Made by a program: the position numbers and the translations under genes
Shown here: in pieces, positions 53,525 to 61,496 of the stretch
Position numbering within the stretch: the first letter of the stretch is position 1
Layout: the number at the start of each line of letters is the position of its first letter
Assembly: GCA_041879425.1 (NCBI GenBank)
Contig: CP090855.1
Coordinates: 1,922,001 to 1,986,000, forward strand
Source of the DNA: Vibrio pomeroyi
GTDB taxonomy: Bacteria; Pseudomonadota; Gammaproteobacteria; Enterobacterales; Vibrionaceae
Reading direction: 5' to 3'
Length of the DNA: 64,000 nt
Notes under the pieces: generated by a model
What the model was told of the DNA's origin: nothing
The model's input: only the letters and a program-made list of their open reading frames with translations
Database searches by the model: none

Positions 53525-55264
53525 ATGGATGCACATCGTTCTACCTACACTGAATCAGCACTACGTGACGCAACGGTCGTCATGGCACCGGAAAGACTGG
53601 GTGCTATGCACCAAACACGTATCAGCTTCGTAAGAACTCTGATTCGTAAAATGGCGCAACAGCAATGGAAAGTGACTAAGCATGAGTGGCAACTGGACGC
53701 TCAAGGTTTTGGTCATGTTATCTATAAGCTAGAGACGCCAGAGTATGTTTATCATTTGGTTGTTTTCTGCGATGAGATTGCAGACGACGAACGAAATGAC
53801 CGTGTAATTGCTGAAAAGTGGGACGTAACGTTTGCTCTTGTTCTTGGTGATGTTGATGTCATCCTACTTGAGAGACTTCGTGCGAATGTACCGCTACAAG
53901 AAGCAGGCCGTAACCCTAACAATGTGCTTGTTTTAGCACGTGCCAACAAAAGTGTACGTGTGTTTGAACATATTGTTAGTCACTTGGCTAAAGGTGTTCA
54001 ACCAACGCCAAAAGAGCTAGCGGAAGTTGGCTACATCCTACGAACCACAGCGGTTTATGGTAATGGTAAGTTTGGTATTGCTGACTTCAAAATCTTGGAA
54101 AAGAACCCTGATTTTAATCAGTCGTTCAGTGCTCAAATGTGTGCTGTTTATATGCTGCGTGAGTTCAGCCTAGATTGGGTTCACTATCTAGCGGAGCAAC
54201 AAGGCGGTGAACAAGCGATTACTTTGCACAGAGGCTTACAACGCTACTTAGGTGTGGGTAATGCTACTGGTTTAGGCATGGCGCCATATCTGATTAACCA
54301 CCCAAGTATTGTCGATCAATGGATGACGACTCGTGAACATGCATTAGCTGACGTATTAGCTAATCACACGGATACGGCATTGATTGAGCCATTACGTACA
54401 TTAGTTAAAAAAGCGATTTGTCATTTAGAACAAGTCGTTACCATCAATGAAAACCAGCAAGCGCTAAACAAAGCCGCTGTGGATGAGTTGAAACACGCAG
54501 AGCAATCGCTAGAAGAGTCTGTCAGTCAATGTGATACGTGGGCGCAGTTAGTTGAACAATCTAAGCACATGAGTATGGAAGCCCAAGAAATCCTTATCTC
54601 ATGCTTGATGGAATTGTACCCAGAATTAGTGGACGCCCATCAAGAGCAAATGAATTGTAGCGAAACACTGTCGCTTCCTAGTGGCAAAAAGATTCAAGAC
54701 CTTCTTGTTGTATTAGAAGAAAAGTACCGTTGGGCGATCACGACCGACTTTACCAAAGCTGAGAACAACTACTGGTTCTGGTATCGCTCTCAAGACAAAG
54801 AAGAGCCAAGGCTCGGTGTACGAGGCGAGGAGCTAGGTGAAGAGCGTGAACTGCCGTTGGATATCGGCCGTCAAGCTTACCGTTTGTACCATGCTTTATT
54901 GCAGTTTGCGCCAGAGCTTTCATTGGCTGAGTTCCTTGTTAAGCAGCCACAGCATCGTGCTATTGCACGTCGTGTATGGACGCTAGGCAACAAGGCGATG
55001 GGCGACATTCAAATGAATGTGTTGCATCAAGATTCGCCACCAATGCACTTACTGCGTTGCAAGCTTGCGATGTTTGGTGCGACTAAGTTTGATCCTCGCT
55101 CAGACCGTTGGGTACGAGTGACGTTTTTCCAAGGTGCGCCACTGCTTGATGAAATTCATCAGGACGAATGGGTGTTCCCAGTCTTACCAAGTGAAGCGGA
55201 GCTCGCTGACTCTCAAAAATCTACTACACACATCAACGCTCAACATGGAGGTAAATCGTTATGA
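53525..55264 (+). CDS. Protein of unknown function in the RidA/BCCT module
   Basis: A 579-residue soluble protein I do not recognise. The ATG at 53525 is chosen because AAAGGTGGTGA lies just ahead; an upstream ATG would add 14 residues without support. It is rich in conserved-looking Trp/Arg/His segments (HEWQLDAQGFGHVIYKLETPEYVYHLVVFCDE; NNYWFWYRSQDKEEPRLG; DRWVRVTFFQGAPLLDEI) and has a possible coiled coil near 320-340. No signal peptide, membrane segment or nucleotide motif. Its stop overlaps the DUF3726-like start by four bases, so the two products probably act together. Confidence 0.82.
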   Translation: MDAHRSTYTESALRDATVVMAPERLGAMHQTRISFVRTLIRKMAQQQWKVTKHEWQLDAQGFGHVIYKLETPEYVYHLVVFCDEIADDERNDRVIAEKWDVTFALVLGDVDVILLERLRANVPLQEAGRNPNNVLVLARANKSVRVFEHIVSHLAKGVQPTPKELAEVGYILRTTAVYGNGKFGIADFKILEKNPDFNQSFSAQMCAVYMLREFSLDWVHYLAEQQGGEQAITLHRGLQRYLGVGNATGLGMAPYLINHPSIVDQWMTTREHALADVLANHTDTALIEPLRTLVKKAICHLEQVVTINENQQALNKAAVDELKHAEQSLEESVSQCDTWAQLVEQSKHMSMEAQEILISCLMELYPELVDAHQEQMNCSETLSLPSGKKIQDLLVVLEEKYRWAITTDFTKAENNYWFWYRSQDKEEPRLGVRGEELGEERELPLDIGRQAYRLYHALLQFAPELSLAEFLVKQPQHRAIARRVWTLGNKAMGDIQMNVLHQDSPPMHLLRCKLAMFGATKFDPRSDRWVRVTFFQGAPLLDEIHQDEWVFPVLPSEAELADSQKSTTHINAQHGGKSL

Positions 55265-55998
55265 TCGTTTCTCACAATGAACTGGTAGCGGCCGTCAATA
55301 AAGCCTTTCTGGGTATGCGTCGTACATGTGGTGAAGCCGATGTGATAGCGAACATGGTGGCAGATTTACAAATGGTGGGTTTGGATGGTGTTCGTCATTT
55401 TAACAATGCGAGCAACTTCATTGGGCTAGAAGACGATTGCCCAGTGGACATTCAAGTGCTTAGTGACAACACGGTTGAAGTTGACCTGCACAAGGCAAGT
55501 TTAGCGTGCCACCTTCCAGTGGTGATGGATTACGCGATTGAAAAAATGGTCGGCAAGAAGACGTTGAAAATTGAGCTCAACAACTGTCATAACCGCTGGC
55601 TAGCGTACAGCGAGCTTGTGAAACTTGCCGCGAAAGGCATCGCGTGTACTGCACGTTGGGACAATGGCTCCAACCCTAAGAGTACTTTGTATGTGCTTAA
55701 CCGTGGTTGCGTTGCACCAGAACTGTTTTTATCAGATTTGCCTCTGGCATCGGACGATCATATCCACAATATGACCATCGAGCTTTCCGTCCAGGATTTC
55801 GATATCGAACGTTTGTCAGATGGCTACCAAACACACATTGAATCGGAAGCGCTTTTTAAAACTCAAGAGAAGGCGTGGAACGAGGGCATTGAAGTTGACG
55901 ATGGAGAGTGGGGCGCGTTGAAAGAAACGGCGACGGCTATCCTTGTTGAAAACAGTCAACGTTCAATTCAAGGTGCAGGTGAGCTAGAAGCTTCCTAG
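55261..55998 (+). CDS. DUF3726-like protein
   Basis: A 245-residue protein. The N-terminal pattern SHNELVAAVNKAFLGMRRTCGEADVIANMVADLQMVGLDGV matches DUF3726, whose N-terminus looks like that of malate/lactate dehydrogenase type 2 enzymes but without their cofactor motifs. Function unknown. GGAGGTAAATCGTT precedes the ATG, and the start is coupled to the upstream gene. Confidence 0.78.
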   Translation: MIVSHNELVAAVNKAFLGMRRTCGEADVIANMVADLQMVGLDGVRHFNNASNFIGLEDDCPVDIQVLSDNTVEVDLHKASLACHLPVVMDYAIEKMVGKKTLKIELNNCHNRWLAYSELVKLAAKGIACTARWDNGSNPKSTLYVLNRGCVAPELFLSDLPLASDDHIHNMTIELSVQDFDIERLSDGYQTHIESEALFKTQEKAWNEGIEVDDGEWGALKETATAILVENSQRSIQGAGELEAS

Positions 55999-56003
55999 CT
56001 ATA

Positions 56004-56093
56004 AGTTATAGAAACTAAGTTTATAGAGTATTAGTTTATAGATCTTTGGCTTATAGAAACTGAGCCGATAAAACCTGAGCTTATTGAACCTAT
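56004..56093. repeat. 15-bp tandem repeat, six units
   Basis: Six contiguous degenerate units, for example GTTTATAGAGTATTA, GTTTATAGATCTTTG and GCTTATAGAAACTGA, beginning six bases after the DUF3726-like stop and ending before its terminator. Confidence 0.82.
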
Positions 56094-56120
56094 AAGCATC
56101 ATCTACAATAGATAAAACCA

Positions 56121-56160
56121 AAGAGCTTAACGTATCCTCACCTCGTTAAGCTCTTTTTAT
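56121..56160 (+). terminator. Rho-independent terminator of the BCCT/DUF3726 operon
   Basis: Stem AAGAGCTTAACG / CGTTAAGCTCTT with an 11-base loop followed by TTTATTT. Confidence 0.9.
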
Positions 56161-56330
56161 TTGTGCCGCACTTTTATTCTTCCTCTCAATTGGTTACACC
56201 TTAAACTCTCTGTTTTGACACAAGTTGTTACGCGTTGAAGGTAAATTAAGCAATTAGATGAAGCACCTTCACATTCATGTTAAACAAACGGTTTCTTTTA
56301 CAAGCCACTATGCGTATCTTGCTAACTAAA

Positions 56331-56352
56331 GGTGCCAACGGGCGCCGTTTTT
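56331..56352 (+). terminator. Terminator-like hairpin in the leader of the peptidase gene
   Basis: GGTGCC / GGCGCC with an AACG loop and a GTTTTTATT tail, 45 bp before the start codon. An 18-codon frame (ATG 56310 to TGA 56366) spans it, so attenuation is possible, but that frame lacks a clear ribosome site. Confidence 0.5.
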
Positions 56353-56396
56353 ATTCGTACCGATGACATTAGAATCAGATAAAAAAGGAATGAAGC

Positions 56397-57689
56397 GTGC
56401 AAGCTAACTTTATTGATGGAACCACCCTGTATCGTCAGCACTCTTTTGAGTTGCCACTGGATTACCAAGCAAAAGATGGACAAAAGATCCAAGTCTTCGC
56501 ACGTGAGCTGGTTGATCTCGCTAAAGATGCGCAAGAACTGCCGTGGTTGATCTACTTTCAAGGTGGACCAGGCTTCCCGTCGCCACGAGTGAGCGGCCAA
56601 TCAGGTTGGCTAAAGCGTGCATTGCAAAACTACCGTGTTCTGCTTCTTGATCAACGTGGTACAGGCAACAGCACGGTGATCAGCCATGACACTTTGGCGC
56701 ATTTGTCTCCTAAACAACAAGCTGAATATCTAACGCATTTCAGAGCAGACAACATCGTACGTGACGCGGAAGCGATTCGTGAGCAGTTCGGTGTTAAGCA
56801 ATGGTCGACGATTGGTCAGAGCTTTGGTGGCTTCTGTACCCTTAGTTATTTGTCGCTGTTCCCACAAAGCTTACAGCGCTGTTATGTGACGGGTGGTATT
56901 CCTTCTATCGAGCGCGAAGCTGATGATGTTTATCGTGCGACCTATAAGCGTGTAGAAGACAAAAACAAAGCCTTCTTTGCTCAATTCCCACAAGCGCAAG
57001 CTATGTGTCGCGAGATCTCTGATTACCTGCTTAACAACGACGTGAGACTGCCAAATGGTCAGGTGTTTACGGTTGAACAGTTCCAGTTGATTGGTATTAA
57101 CTTTGGTGGCGGTGAAGCAAACCTTCCTATGTACTTCACACTAGAGAGTGCGTTTGTTGAAGTGAACGGTAACAAGCAGTTGAGCTACAGTTTTCTAAAT
57201 CAAATGCAGCAAGAGCAGGGCTACCTAACGAATCCTATCTACGCGATTTTGCATGAATCGATTTACTGCCAAGGTACAGCGTCTAACTGGTCGGCACATC
57301 GCGTGCGTGAGCAGTACCCGCACTTCAACTACCAATCGGGCAATGAGTTCTGGTTTACTGGCGAAATGGTTTATCCATGGATGTTCGACCAACTAGAAAC
57401 GCTGAAGCCACTGCGTGAAGCGGCGAACATGTTGGCAGAAAAATCGGACTGGGGCACTTTGTACAACGCAGAGCAGTTGAGCAAGAATACAGTGCCAATG
57501 GCGTGTGCGGTTTATGCAGATGACATGTATGTTGAGTTGGATTACAGCCGTGAAACACTGGCGAACATTCCTAACTCGAAAGCGTGGATCACCAATGAAT
57601 ATGAACACAATGGCTTGCGAGTAGACGGCGAGAGAATTGTCGATAAGCTAATGACGATGGTTGAATCGTTGGAAAATCTGCCAAAGTAA
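56397..57689 (+). CDS. Prolyl aminopeptidase, S33 family (Aeromonas type)
   Basis: A 430-residue alpha/beta hydrolase. Oxyanion motif FQGGPGFPSPR, nucleophile elbow GQSFGG near 142-147, and C-terminal acid/base region (ADDMYVELDYS; NEYEHNGLRV). The length agrees with the 425-residue Aeromonas prolyl aminopeptidase rather than the 310-residue type. It removes N-terminal proline from peptides in the cytoplasm. The start is GTG with AAGGAATG upstream. Single gene. Confidence 0.88.
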   Translation: MQANFIDGTTLYRQHSFELPLDYQAKDGQKIQVFARELVDLAKDAQELPWLIYFQGGPGFPSPRVSGQSGWLKRALQNYRVLLLDQRGTGNSTVISHDTLAHLSPKQQAEYLTHFRADNIVRDAEAIREQFGVKQWSTIGQSFGGFCTLSYLSLFPQSLQRCYVTGGIPSIEREADDVYRATYKRVEDKNKAFFAQFPQAQAMCREISDYLLNNDVRLPNGQVFTVEQFQLIGINFGGGEANLPMYFTLESAFVEVNGNKQLSYSFLNQMQQEQGYLTNPIYAILHESIYCQGTASNWSAHRVREQYPHFNYQSGNEFWFTGEMVYPWMFDQLETLKPLREAANMLAEKSDWGTLYNAEQLSKNTVPMACAVYADDMYVELDYSRETLANIPNSKAWITNEYEHNGLRVDGERIVDKLMTMVESLENLPK

Positions 57690-57732
57690 TCAAGCTATTT
57701 ACGTTAAAAGCAAGATAGGCTAGAAACAAGAA

Positions 57733-57760
57733 AACGCTGCATCCGTGCAGCGTTTTTTTT
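57733..57760 (+). terminator. Rho-independent terminator
   Basis: Stem AACGCTGCA / TGCAGCGTT followed by eight T residues in total, 43 bp after the peptidase stop. Confidence 0.92.
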
Positions 57761-57813
57761 ATGTCATCGAACTATTCGATTTAAGGAACTAGGAGGGGTA
57801 GCCCTTGAAGCCA

Positions 57814-57996
57814 TTAAGGTTGGATGACGATATCTTGATTTTCAGTGGTCGATAAGCTGGCGCGGTTCTGTTCGATAAGCTGAGCCGCATAAGAGGGAGT
57901 CACAGCTTGAATTTCGCCTTTTGAACGAATCGTTAGTGCTTCCCACGCATGGTCACGATATTTGCCTGTCTGTGTATATTCAATAAGTACTCTCAT
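57814..57996 (-). CDS. Small conserved-looking hypothetical protein
   Basis: A 60-residue protein. ATG with GGAAGAAT upstream and no overlap with any other gene support it. Two short strands or helices (MRVLIEYTQTGKYRDHAWEAL; TPSYAAQLIEQNRASL) look like a small alpha/beta domain. No membrane segment and no family recognised. Confidence 0.6.
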   Translation of the reverse strand: MRVLIEYTQTGKYRDHAWEALTIRSKGEIQAVTPSYAAQLIEQNRASLSTTENQDIVIQP

Positions 57997-58130
57997 GATT
58001 CTTCCATCCGATGTGTGGTTAACGTGCTACTAACATTAGCGCCATTGCTGAGGTTACACACCTGTTAAAAATGGAACATAAGATTAACCAAATGAGAATG
58101 CGAGTACCTTGAAAATTGCAGCAACTTGCA

Positions 58131-58225
58131 CTTATCGTAAAGAGTCATGCTTATCGCAAACAGCTGCATTTATCATTAATAGACGTACTTATCGTTAATA
58201 GCCGTACTTATCGTAAATAGCGTGT
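58131..58225. repeat. 19-bp tandem repeat, five units
   Basis: Five contiguous units, consensus CTTATCGTAAATAGCCGTA, starting at 58131, 58150, 58169, 58188 and 58207. They lie upstream of the 60-residue gene and downstream of the 75-residue gene's terminator. Confidence 0.88.
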
Positions 58226-58226
58226 A

Positions 58227-58258
58227 TAAAAAAACGCTGCACAATGGCAGCGTTAAAA
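58227..58258 (-). terminator. Rho-independent terminator
   Basis: On the minus strand: stem AACGCTGC / GCAGCGTT with a six-base loop followed by seven T residues. It ends the 75-residue gene. Confidence 0.88.
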
Positions 58259-58279
58259 TGGAGATAGGTTGAAGCTAGA

Positions 58280-58507
58280 TTAGTTGTTTTCTAAACCAAC
58301 AATCTTGCGTGCAGACATGACTGCACTATCCAAATCGGTCAATCTACCAGCACTTGCTGGACCAAGAACTGATGAATACAAAGCCAACTGCTTCTCGAAT
58401 GATAAATCTAATTGGTTATATAGATTTTGGCGGATTTGAGCGTGTTGCTGTGGCTTTGCGCTCGACAGGCCTTCCAACGTATCGTAGATGAGTGTAGTTG
58501 TATCCAT
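58280..58507 (-). CDS. Small hypothetical protein
   Basis: A 75-residue, mostly helical, soluble protein with no recognised family. ATG with AAGGAC upstream, its own terminator and no competing gene make it credible. Sequence shows a helix pair (TTLIYDTLEGLS; AQIRQNLYNQLDLSFEKQLALYSSVL). Confidence 0.7.
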   Translation of the reverse strand: MDTTTLIYDTLEGLSSAKPQQHAQIRQNLYNQLDLSFEKQLALYSSVLGPASAGRLTDLDSAVMSARKIVGLENN

Positions 58508-58668
58508 ATCTGTCCTTCGTACATCTTTGAAAAATTTTGCACATTATGCACTTGGTGTCATCTTTGTTCTGCGAGATTGATCGCATTATGTGCAGATCTG
58601 CTTAATTGTGTAATCAGTTAGTTATAATTGTGTTGTATGAGCAAGGGTGGAAGTGACGGTCGAAAAAG

Positions 58669-58692
58669 AAAGGAGGCACATTGGCCTCCTTT
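58669..58692 (-). terminator. Terminator of the cbb3-type oxidase operon
   Basis: Stem AAAGGAGGC / GCCTCCTTT with a six-base loop; on the minus strand it is followed by CTTTTTCG. Confidence 0.88.
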
Positions 58693-58728
58693 GGTTTATT
58701 GCAATTCACTGTCTGTATGATGTGTCTG

Positions 58729-60885
58729 TTATCTGATGTTGATGGTGTTATCTCTGCGGTCATACATGTCTGGCGTAGTATGTAAGCCACCTGCATAACC
58801 AGCGGCTTCAAGCGTCTCTCTTACTTCACGAACATGCTCTGCGGTTACCGGCTCTTGCCTGTCTCCAAGGTGCAATCGTACGAAGGTAATCAACTCAGCT
58901 AGTCTCTGATCCGATAGAACATCTTCAAAGCTTGCCATTGGCATGAAGTTTCTATCTTTGTCGAGATAGGTGGGTTGTAGGCCGCGCACAGTTACCGCAA
59001 TGGTGTTGAATGGGTCGCTGTGCATGATGATGCCGTTATTCAACAGAGTAGGGGCGATAGGGTCGCGACCTTTACCGTCGTCGCCATGACAGGCTCCACA
59101 GGTTTGGCGATAAGTGGTGTAGATTTCAGCTGCGTAAGACTCTTCATCAAACCCTTTAGGCTGCAACGGTACGGCATCGCTGCTTATGGTGTTGTTGATA
59201 TCACCGCTCAGCAAGTAGTAGGACATCGACTCAATATCTTCACGTGTCATCAAACTCAGACTGTTTTTCACTACGTCTGCCATCCCTGCAAAAGCGGTGC
59301 CTTTGTCTGAGTGACCTGTGTGTAAGAAGTCGGTGAGTGTTGCTTCATCCCAACCATCGATATAAAGCTCATTGGCTGTGATATCAGGCGCATTCCAACC
59401 GTCAATTAAGTTACCTTGGAAAATACGTTCTGGTATCAGAGCTTGGGCGATATTTCGCGGTGTGTGGCACTCAGAACAGTGACCAAGGCCCGCAACCCAA
59501 TATTTACCTTGTTGCCATTTCTCAACGTTCTCGACCTTGTCTGTGAGTTCCTCTGGCACTTGATAATCGACGGGGTCGGTGTCCATGAACACAATATTCC
59601 AGCCAAGTAGCCCTAAGCGAATATTCGATGGGAACATCATGCTGTTGTCGTCGTTACGACGAGGTACAGCTGTAATTGACTGCATGTATTCCCACAAGTC
59701 GACCATGTCTTGGCCAGTCAGATATTGATAAGAGGTGTAAGGCATTGCAGGGTACAAGTAACCGTCCTTACCTTTACCATCGACTAGCGCGGCTCTGAAA
59801 TCATCAAAGTCATAGGTCCCGATACCTTCGGTAGTATGAGGCGTAATATTGGTTGAATACACGGTGCCGAAAGGGGTCACGAACGGTAAGCCGCCAGCAA
59901 AGGGTTCTCCACCTTCTGCACTGTGACAAGCCACGCAGTCACCGGCATGCGCTAAGTACTCTCCGCGTTCAACAGACTCTGCTTTCAGGCTGGCCAGTTT
60001 TTGCTGTTCAACTTCACCTGCATGTCGAATGTAGGCGCCGAGTGCGAGTATCTCGTTTTCGGTCAGTTGGCTATCAAATGCGGGCATAAGATTGTTCAAA
60101 CCATAGTTGATGGTGTGTTGGATCTCTTCAATACTGCCTCCGTGTAGCCAAGTATCATCGGAAAGGTCGGGTACCCCAATCGCTGGGTTGGCGACCGTAC
60201 CATCAGCATGACAAGACGAACAATATTTAACGAATAAGGTCTTACCTAGCTCGACTTTAACTTCGGGTACATCGGTGTGACGCTGGTTAAGAGACGCTAG
60301 ATAGTAAGAAACCTTCGCAACTTCATCCGGACGCATGATTTCGCTCCAACCCGGCATCGCACCATTTCGCCCTTTGGCAATGGAATGGATGACAGCCTCA
60401 TCACTCCCGCCATATAACCAGTCTTGGTCGATAAGGTTAGGGAAATGTTTCTGGCCTTGTGCATTGTCTCGGTGACACGCTGCACAGTGCGTTTGGAACA
60501 GGATCTGACCGCTGTTAACGATCTCAGGAATAGCAGCTAATCCCTCTAACGTGGTTTCACTGGTTTGTGCAAATTGTTCATTGAGAGTGGTGGATGGTGA
60601 ACTGAGCTTATCATCGCTTTGCTCCCAATCGACCAAGCCTTCCCATTCACCGAGTCCAGGGTAGAGCACCAAGTAGCCTGCAGAAAGTAAGAAGGCGACC
60701 GCATAACTGACAAACAGCAGTTTAGGTGGCGGTGCGTCTTTCTCTTCAATGCCATCAAAGGTACCAATGGTGTGGTCATGATCGGCCTTGTGATTGCTTC
60801 GCCAGTATTTAACGACAACCGATACCATCAGAACAAAGAATATTAAGGTTAATAATACCGCCCATAAATTCCAAAAAGTGCTCAT
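58729..60885 (-). CDS. ccoP: Pentahaem fusion: cbb3 oxidase CcoP joined to a triheme cytochrome c
   Basis: A 718-residue membrane-anchored cytochrome. Residues 1-300 are CcoP-like: two membrane helices (about 7-26 and 56-75) and two haem sites CAACH (C134) and CSSCH (C222). Residues 301-690 resemble the triheme cytochrome subunit of membrane alcohol or aldose dehydrogenases: CVACH (C317), with GGLPFVTPFGTVYSTNITP, CSECH (C470), and CGACH (C596). Ordinary CcoP is about 300 residues with two haems. The extra module probably feeds electrons straight from a periplasmic dehydrogenase into the oxidase. ATGA overlap with ccoO. No dehydrogenase partner is in the window. Confidence 0.92.
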   Translation of the reverse strand: MSTFWNLWAVLLTLIFFVLMVSVVVKYWRSNHKADHDHTIGTFDGIEEKDAPPPKLLFVSYAVAFLLSAGYLVLYPGLGEWEGLVDWEQSDDKLSSPSTTLNEQFAQTSETTLEGLAAIPEIVNSGQILFQTHCAACHRDNAQGQKHFPNLIDQDWLYGGSDEAVIHSIAKGRNGAMPGWSEIMRPDEVAKVSYYLASLNQRHTDVPEVKVELGKTLFVKYCSSCHADGTVANPAIGVPDLSDDTWLHGGSIEEIQHTINYGLNNLMPAFDSQLTENEILALGAYIRHAGEVEQQKLASLKAESVERGEYLAHAGDCVACHSAEGGEPFAGGLPFVTPFGTVYSTNITPHTTEGIGTYDFDDFRAALVDGKGKDGYLYPAMPYTSYQYLTGQDMVDLWEYMQSITAVPRRNDDNSMMFPSNIRLGLLGWNIVFMDTDPVDYQVPEELTDKVENVEKWQQGKYWVAGLGHCSECHTPRNIAQALIPERIFQGNLIDGWNAPDITANELYIDGWDEATLTDFLHTGHSDKGTAFAGMADVVKNSLSLMTREDIESMSYYLLSGDINNTISSDAVPLQPKGFDEESYAAEIYTTYRQTCGACHGDDGKGRDPIAPTLLNNGIIMHSDPFNTIAVTVRGLQPTYLDKDRNFMPMASFEDVLSDQRLAELITFVRLHLGDRQEPVTAEHVREVRETLEAAGYAGGLHTTPDMYDRRDNTINIR

Positions 60886-61496
60886 TGTGATACCTCCTGT
60901 GACGTATCTTTACCAAGGCTTTGCAGGTAACGAATTAGCGCTTCACCTTTGGTTTTACCTCTTATTTGCAATCTCGCATCGCCAATCTCTTTGTCGGTGT
61001 AAGGCACGCCTAATGTACGTAAGGCTTCCATTTTGGCGCTGATATCATCCCCAGTTAGCGTTTGCTCAAATAGCCACGGGTAAGAGGGCATGATAGAGGT
61101 AGGCACAACTCTACGAGGGTTCACGAGGTGAATGACATGCCATTGGTCAGAATATTTTCGGCCTAAGTTTGTTAGGTCAGGACCGGTACGTTTAGAACCC
61201 CACAAGTTTGGAAACTCATAGATATCATCCGCTTCTTTGTTCGGGCGACCATTACGTTTCACTTCTGGTTCTAAAGGACGAACCATCTGAGTATGGCAAA
61301 CATGGCAGCCTTCACTGATGTAGATGTCTCGCCCTGCTAACTCAATAGGTGTGAGCGGCATCGCTAAGCTGCCTTCGGCGATATCGTCTCCACGGACGAT
61401 GCTTGGCACAACCCAAACCAATAAAGAGAAGGAGGCGACAACAACGGTCGTCAAAATCAAAATGACGATTGAATGTGTAAAGTCTTTACTCATCAT
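60882..61496 (-). CDS. ccoO: cbb3-type cytochrome oxidase, monohaem subunit
   Basis: A 204-residue protein with one N-terminal membrane helix and a periplasmic haem domain (CHVCH, C64-H68; axial Met probably in PTSIMPSYPWLFE). It carries electrons from CcoP to CcoN. It begins directly after the ccoN stop (TAAATGATG). The haem-domain motifs YEFPNLWGSKRTGPDL and HLVNPRRVVPTSIMPSY are CcoO hallmarks. Confidence 0.95.
   Translation of the reverse strand: MMSKDFTHSIVILILTTVVVASFSLLVWVVPSIVRGDDIAEGSLAMPLTPIELAGRDIYISEGCHVCHTQMVRPLEPEVKRNGRPNKEADDIYEFPNLWGSKRTGPDLTNLGRKYSDQWHVIHLVNPRRVVPTSIMPSYPWLFEQTLTGDDISAKMEALRTLGVPYTDKEIGDARLQIRGKTKGEALIRYLQSLGKDTSQEVSQ

Noticed and set aside
58131..58225. CRISPR array
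   Set aside because: The 19-bp units are contiguous with no spacers, and no cas genes are present.
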